DNA from: Chloroflexi bacterium B3_Chlor
GTDB lineage: Bacteria > Chloroflexota > Anaerolineae > UBA7937 > B3-Chlor
NCBI GenBank assembly: GCA_005223035.1
Contig: NJBK01000022.1
Span: 1 to 45,237 of the forward strand
Length of the DNA: 45,237 nucleotides
Direction: 5' to 3'
Of the stretch, positions 42,148 to 45,237 are shown in pieces. Within the stretch, counting starts at the first letter, position 1. Each line of letters opens with the position of its first letter. The notes below the pieces were generated by a model. The model worked only from the letters and a program-made list of their open reading frames with translations. It was not told where the DNA came from and ran no database searches. A program made the position numbers and the translations under genes.

Positions 42148-42176
42148 ACTCTAACATGTTTAGGCGGGATTGTCAA
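42148..42176 (-). promoter_or_regulatory. Promoter of the rnpB-ssrA locus
   Basis: TTGACA (42176-42171), 17 bases, TAGAGT (42153-42148). Leader of about 70 bases before rnpB holds two small hairpins (GAAGCC/GGCTTC and GGGGATG/CATCACC-like). Confidence 0.6.
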
Positions 42177-42184
42177 GCTTGACA
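42171..42184. promoter_or_regulatory. Shared palindromic -35 region
   Basis: TGTCAAGCTTGACA is a perfect 14-bp palindrome that supplies both -35 boxes of the divergent csoR and rnpB promoters. Confidence 0.8.
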
Positions 42185-42207
42185 GGGCGCACGGATTTTG
42201 GTATAAT
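42179..42207 (+). promoter_or_regulatory. Consensus promoter of the copper operon
   Basis: TTGACA (42179-42184), 17 bases, TATAAT (42202-42207). Full consensus, which fits a repressor-controlled gene. Confidence 0.92.
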
Positions 42208-42216
42208 GAGAATAGA

Positions 42217-42240
42217 ACCCCCTCCCCCCTGGGGTGGGGT
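42217..42240 (+). promoter_or_regulatory. Probable CsoR operator
   Basis: ACCCC...GGGGT ends surround a C-tract/G-tract core CCCCCCTGGGG, located just after the -10 box. G/C-tract inverted repeats are the known sites of CsoR-family repressors. Confidence 0.65.
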
Positions 42241-42257
42241 GATATTGGAGAGGCGGG

Positions 42258-42536
42258 ATGGACGAAAGGACGAAGAAGGAAGTATTGAATCGCTTGAGAA
42301 GCATCGAGGGGCACGTGCGAGGCATAGAGCGCATGATAGAGAAGGATGAGTATTGTGTTGATGTCATCAACCAGACGATCGCCGTCCAGCGTGCCCTGGA
42401 CAAAGTGAACAGCTTGATGCTTCGTAACCATCTGGAGACGTGCGTGACTACGGCAATCCGTGGTGAAGAATCGCACGAGCGCGAACGAGTCATCGGCGAA
42501 CTACTGGAGGTGTTCGAGACCGCCAGCAGCCTGTAG
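42258..42536 (+). CDS. csoR: CsoR-family copper-sensing repressor
   Basis: 92 residues, all helical. The Cu(I)-binding triad is complete: Cys33, His58, Cys62 (EYCVDV, RNHLETCVT). Cu(I) releases the protein from its operator. It is the first gene of the copper operon, with copZ and copA downstream, and presumably autorepresses. Confidence 0.95.
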   Translation: MDERTKKEVLNRLRSIEGHVRGIERMIEKDEYCVDVINQTIAVQRALDKVNSLMLRNHLETCVTTAIRGEESHERERVIGELLEVFETASSL

Positions 42537-42633
42537 TTGTCGCTCGTCTGCCACGGTGTAGCGTGGGCGATGTTGCCATTCTGCAAGGTTCTGGTTCTAG
42601 TTACGTGGAATCTGTATCAAGAGGAGGACATGA

Positions 42634-42840
42634 ATGTCGAGCAAGACCTACATCATTCCCAATATCTCATGTGGCCACTGCGTCGCTACCATCGGGCGAG
42701 AACTGGGTGCAGTTCCTGGTGTGGAGGACGTGAGTGGCAGCGTGGATACCAAAGAAGTCACCGTCGTCTATAACGATGAGGCGGTACTTCACCAGGTGGA
42801 GAATCTGCTGGAGGAGATAGGGTATCCGGCAGCCAGGTGA
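42634..42840 (+). CDS. copZ: Copper chaperone CopZ (HMA domain)
   Basis: 68 residues, one heavy-metal-associated domain with the Cu(I) pair Cys13/Cys16 (ISCGHC). Delivers Cu(I) to the ATPase. ATG 42634 has GAGGAGG ahead. Confidence 0.94.
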   Translation: MSSKTYIIPNISCGHCVATIGRELGAVPGVEDVSGSVDTKEVTVVYNDEAVLHQVENLLEEIGYPAAR

Positions 42841-42880
42841 AGCCTGTTACCATCACGAATGTGAGCTAGGGGAGGAAACG

Positions 42881-42952
42881 GTGAAATCCGTGCGCAAGTT
42901 GCCAACTTGCGCGATCAGTGTTCTGTTGTGGCCTATTTCCATTGGGAGATGA
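42881..42952 (+). CDS. Possible 23-residue leader peptide with hairpin
   Basis: A GTG start behind GGGGAGGAAACG opens a 23-codon frame ([20 protein letters not shown]) that stops at TGA 42950-42952, four bases before the copA start. It contains the perfect hairpin GCGCAAGTT (42892-42900) / AACTTGCGC (42904-42912). It may be a coupling leader for copA or a chance frame. Confidence 0.4.
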   Translation: MKSVRKLPTCAISVLLWPISIGR

Positions 42953-42956
42953 AGAG

Positions 42957-45237
42957 ATGGCGGAGAAAGAGATAGCATTGCCGGTGACGGGAATGACCTG
43001 CGCCAACTGCGCGCTGACCATAGAGCGAAGTCTGGGCAAAGTGGAGGGCGTCAAGGAGGCAAGTGTCAACCTGGCAAGCGAGAAGGCCGTCGTTACCTAC
43101 GATGCCGGCTTGGTGAGAGGCGAGGGCCTCGTCGGTTCGATCAGGGATGCAGGTTATGACGTGGCTACCGCCAAGGTGGACCTGCCGATTACCGGCATGA
43201 CCTGTGCCAACTGCGTGCAGAACGTCGAGCGGGCCCTGAAAAAGGTGGAAGGAGTGTTGGAGGCTAGTGTCAACCTGGCCAGCGAGAAGGCGAGTGTGGA
43301 ATACATACCATCCCTTGTCAATCTGGACATCCTGAGGAAGGCTGTGGAAGATGCAGGCTACGGAGTGATCGTTCTGGAAGACGAGGTGGAAGCCGAAGAT
43401 GTGGAAGCCCGGGCGCGAGAGGCGGAGATCAGACGGCAACGCCGCTTGCTGGCCGTCGGCCTGATCTTCACCATACCCACGTTTCTCCTTTCCATGGGCA
43501 CCGATCTTGGACTCCTCCCGGATTTCGCGCTCCGGAAGTACATCTTGTTGGCTTTGGCTACCCCGGTTCAGTTCTACGTCGGCTGGCAGTTCTATCGTGG
43601 AACGTGGAAGTCGCTGAAGCAGTTGACCGCTGGCATGGACACCCTCATCGCCATGGGCTCCTCAGCAGCCTACTTCTACAGCCTGGCAGCGACCTTCCTG
43701 ATAGGGGGGCACGTCTACTATGAGACGGCGGCGATGATCATCACCCTCATTGTCCTGGGCAAGTATCTGGAGGCCAAGGCGAAGGGGCAGACCTCGGAAG
43801 CGATCAAGAGGCTGATGGGCTTGCGAGCCAGGACTGCACGCGTGATACGCGACGGAGAAGAGGTGGACGTTCCCGTGCAGGAAGTGCAGGTCGGAGACGT
43901 TGTCATCGTCCGGCCAGGGGAGAAGATACCGGTAGATGGTGTGGTGGTGGAAGGGCGCTCCGCCGTTGACGAATCCATGATCACTGGGGAGAGCTTGCCC
44001 GTTGGCAAAGAGATCGGCGACGAGGTGATTGGCGCTACGATCAATAAGACCGGCAGCTTCAGATTCCAGGCTACCAAGGTGGGTAGGGATACCGTCCTGG
44101 CTCAGATCATTCGCCTCGTGGAGGAGGCCCAAGGGAGCAAGGCGCCGGTGCAGCGACTGGCTGACAAAGTGGCGGGCGTCTTCGTGCCGGCGGTTATCTC
44201 AGTGGCCTTCCTCACTTTTCTGGGCTGGTTTTTCCTCGGTGCGGTAGGGTTGGAGAGGGCTTTGATCAACATGGTGGCGGTATTGGTCATCGCCTGTCCA
44301 TGTGCCCTGGGTCTGGCGACCCCCACCGCCGTGATGGTAGGCACTGGTAAGGGAGCGGAAAGAGGCATTCTGATCAAGAGTGGTGATAGTCTGGAGCGCG
44401 CAGGGACCCTGGACACGGTGGTGCTGGACAAGACGGGGACCATCACTCGAGGGCAGCCCCAGGTGACGGACGTGTTCGCCAATGGCGTCCTCACCGAGGA
44501 TGAGGTCCTGCGTCTGGCGGCCAGCGCGGAGCGGGGGTCTGAGCACCCTTTGGGAGAAGCCATCGTGGACGAGGCGGAGCGACGAGCCCTATCTCTCGAA
44601 GAGGCTGAGGAGTTCGAGGCCCTTGCCGGGCTGGGGATTGTGGTCTCGCTAGATGGAAAGAAGACTCTGCTGGGCAATCGGAGGCTGATGAAGGAAAGCG
44701 GGATTGACCTGAGCGAGGTACAGCATCAGGTGGAGCGGCTGCAGACAGAGGGCAAGACGACCGTGATCTTGGCTGTGGACGAGAGAGTGGAGGGCGTCAT
44801 CGCCGTGGCTGACACTGTGAAAGATGGCTCGAAGGAAGCTGTTGAACGGCTACAGGCCATGGGCCTCCAGGTAGTGATGATCACTGGGGACAACGAGCGC
44901 ACAGCACAGGCCATCGGCGATCAGGTGGGTATCGACCGGGTGCTGGCTGAGGTTCTGCCTGAGGACAAGGCTCTGGAAGTGAGGAAGCTGCAGGAAGAGG
45001 GCCAGGTTGTGGCCATGGTGGGCGATGGGATCAACGATGCGCCTGCACTGGCTCAGGCCGACATCGGCATCGCCATCGGCACCGGGACCGACGTGGCGAT
45101 GGAGGTAGGCGACATCGTGCTCATGAGAGGTGACTTACGAAGCGTACCCGAGGCGATTCTCCTGAGCAGGAAGACGATGGGCACCATCAAGGGCAACCTC
45201 TTCTGGGCCTTCGCCTACAACACGGCGGGCATCCCCA
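42957..45237 (+). CDS. copA: Copper-exporting P1B-type ATPase (partial)
   Basis: 760 residues up to the right edge, C-terminal end missing. Two N-terminal HMA domains (Cys15/Cys18 and Cys83/Cys86, both GMTCANC). Then the TM region with the TGES loop, the metal-passage motif CPC (Cys447-Pro448-Cys449), the phosphorylation motif DKTGT (Asp491), the HP motif (SEHPLGEA) and [10 protein letters not shown]. All marks of Cu(I) export type P1B-1. Pairs with CopZ and CsoR. Confidence 0.96.
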   Translation, partial: MAEKEIALPVTGMTCANCALTIERSLGKVEGVKEASVNLASEKAVVTYDAGLVRGEGLVGSIRDAGYDVATAKVDLPITGMTCANCVQNVERALKKVEGVLEASVNLASEKASVEYIPSLVNLDILRKAVEDAGYGVIVLEDEVEAEDVEARAREAEIRRQRRLLAVGLIFTIPTFLLSMGTDLGLLPDFALRKYILLALATPVQFYVGWQFYRGTWKSLKQLTAGMDTLIAMGSSAAYFYSLAATFLIGGHVYYETAAMIITLIVLGKYLEAKAKGQTSEAIKRLMGLRARTARVIRDGEEVDVPVQEVQVGDVVIVRPGEKIPVDGVVVEGRSAVDESMITGESLPVGKEIGDEVIGATINKTGSFRFQATKVGRDTVLAQIIRLVEEAQGSKAPVQRLADKVAGVFVPAVISVAFLTFLGWFFLGAVGLERALINMVAVLVIACPCALGLATPTAVMVGTGKGAERGILIKSGDSLERAGTLDTVVLDKTGTITRGQPQVTDVFANGVLTEDEVLRLAASAERGSEHPLGEAIVDEAERRALSLEEAEEFEALAGLGIVVSLDGKKTLLGNRRLMKESGIDLSEVQHQVERLQTEGKTTVILAVDERVEGVIAVADTVKDGSKEAVERLQAMGLQVVMITGDNERTAQAIGDQVGIDRVLAEVLPEDKALEVRKLQEEGQVVAMVGDGINDAPALAQADIGIAIGTGTDVAMEVGDIVLMRGDLRSVPEAILLSRKTMGTIKGNLFWAFAYNTAGIP

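Noticed and set aside
41352-42288. Several + strand frames over 41.3-42.3 kb
   Set aside because: They lie over rnpB and ssrA on the opposite strand and have no ribosome sites.

Overview
The window reads as a chromosomal piece of an anaerobic member of the Chloroflexota (Anaerolineae-like). This is an inference from gene families and style: a eukaryote-like IleRS with a PMGVHHAWGR signature, an ECF sigma/FecR pair with proline-rich tails, ferredoxin-dependent oxidoreductases, and a degenerate TPR fragment of the kind common in that phylum. Base composition is moderately GC-rich, and sigma70-type promoters (TTGACA-17-TATAAT-like) are easy to recognise.  Left part (1-16 kb), mainly + strand: a decayed PrsW-type protease, a FabF ketosynthase with an N-terminal zinc ribbon, and a T-box riboswitch with an isoleucine (AUC) specifier in front of a tandem-GNAT acetyltransferase, an AlaX editing protein and IleRS. 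Then come a frameshifted DksA/TraR-type regulator, LspA, an RluA-family pseudouridine synthase, an MBL-fold hydrolase, an alpha/beta hydrolase, a secreted GWG-repeat protein, an ECF sigma factor with a membrane FecR partner, a small zinc ribbon and a lone receiver protein.  Middle part (16-33 kb), all - strand: about 17 kb of catabolic genes that start at a GntR/FCD regulator with a near-consensus promoter and a perfect inverted-repeat operator. They run through a ThDP enzyme, a MOP-like molybdenum hydroxylase, an FAD oxidoreductase with a ferredoxin-like Cys cluster, a family-5 ABC importer, UspA, a DapA-family aldolase, an MFS transporter, a small conserved protein and a 2-oxoacid:ferredoxin oxidoreductase (KorDA-B-C). 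Together they look like uptake, aldol cleavage, aldehyde oxidation and ferredoxin-linked oxo-acid oxidation of an unidentified carboxylic or sugar-acid substrate.  Variable island (33-40.5 kb): low gene density, a candidate small RNA with its own promoter and terminator, a tightly overlapping cassette of uncharacterised genes with toxin-antitoxin-like features, two inverted copies of a palindromic MITE-like repeat, two related two-TM membrane proteins flanking a tyrosine recombinase broken by an amber codon, tandem promoter repeats next to a tRNA-Lys-like segment, and a second recombinase relic abutting the tRNA terminator.  Right part (40.5-45.2 kb): a dense stable-RNA locus on the - strand (RNase P RNA, tmRNA, a DivIC/FtsB gene, initiator tRNA, tRNA-CAU) diverges from a copper operon on the + strand (csoR, copZ, copA cut by the window edge). 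The two promoters share one palindromic -35 region.
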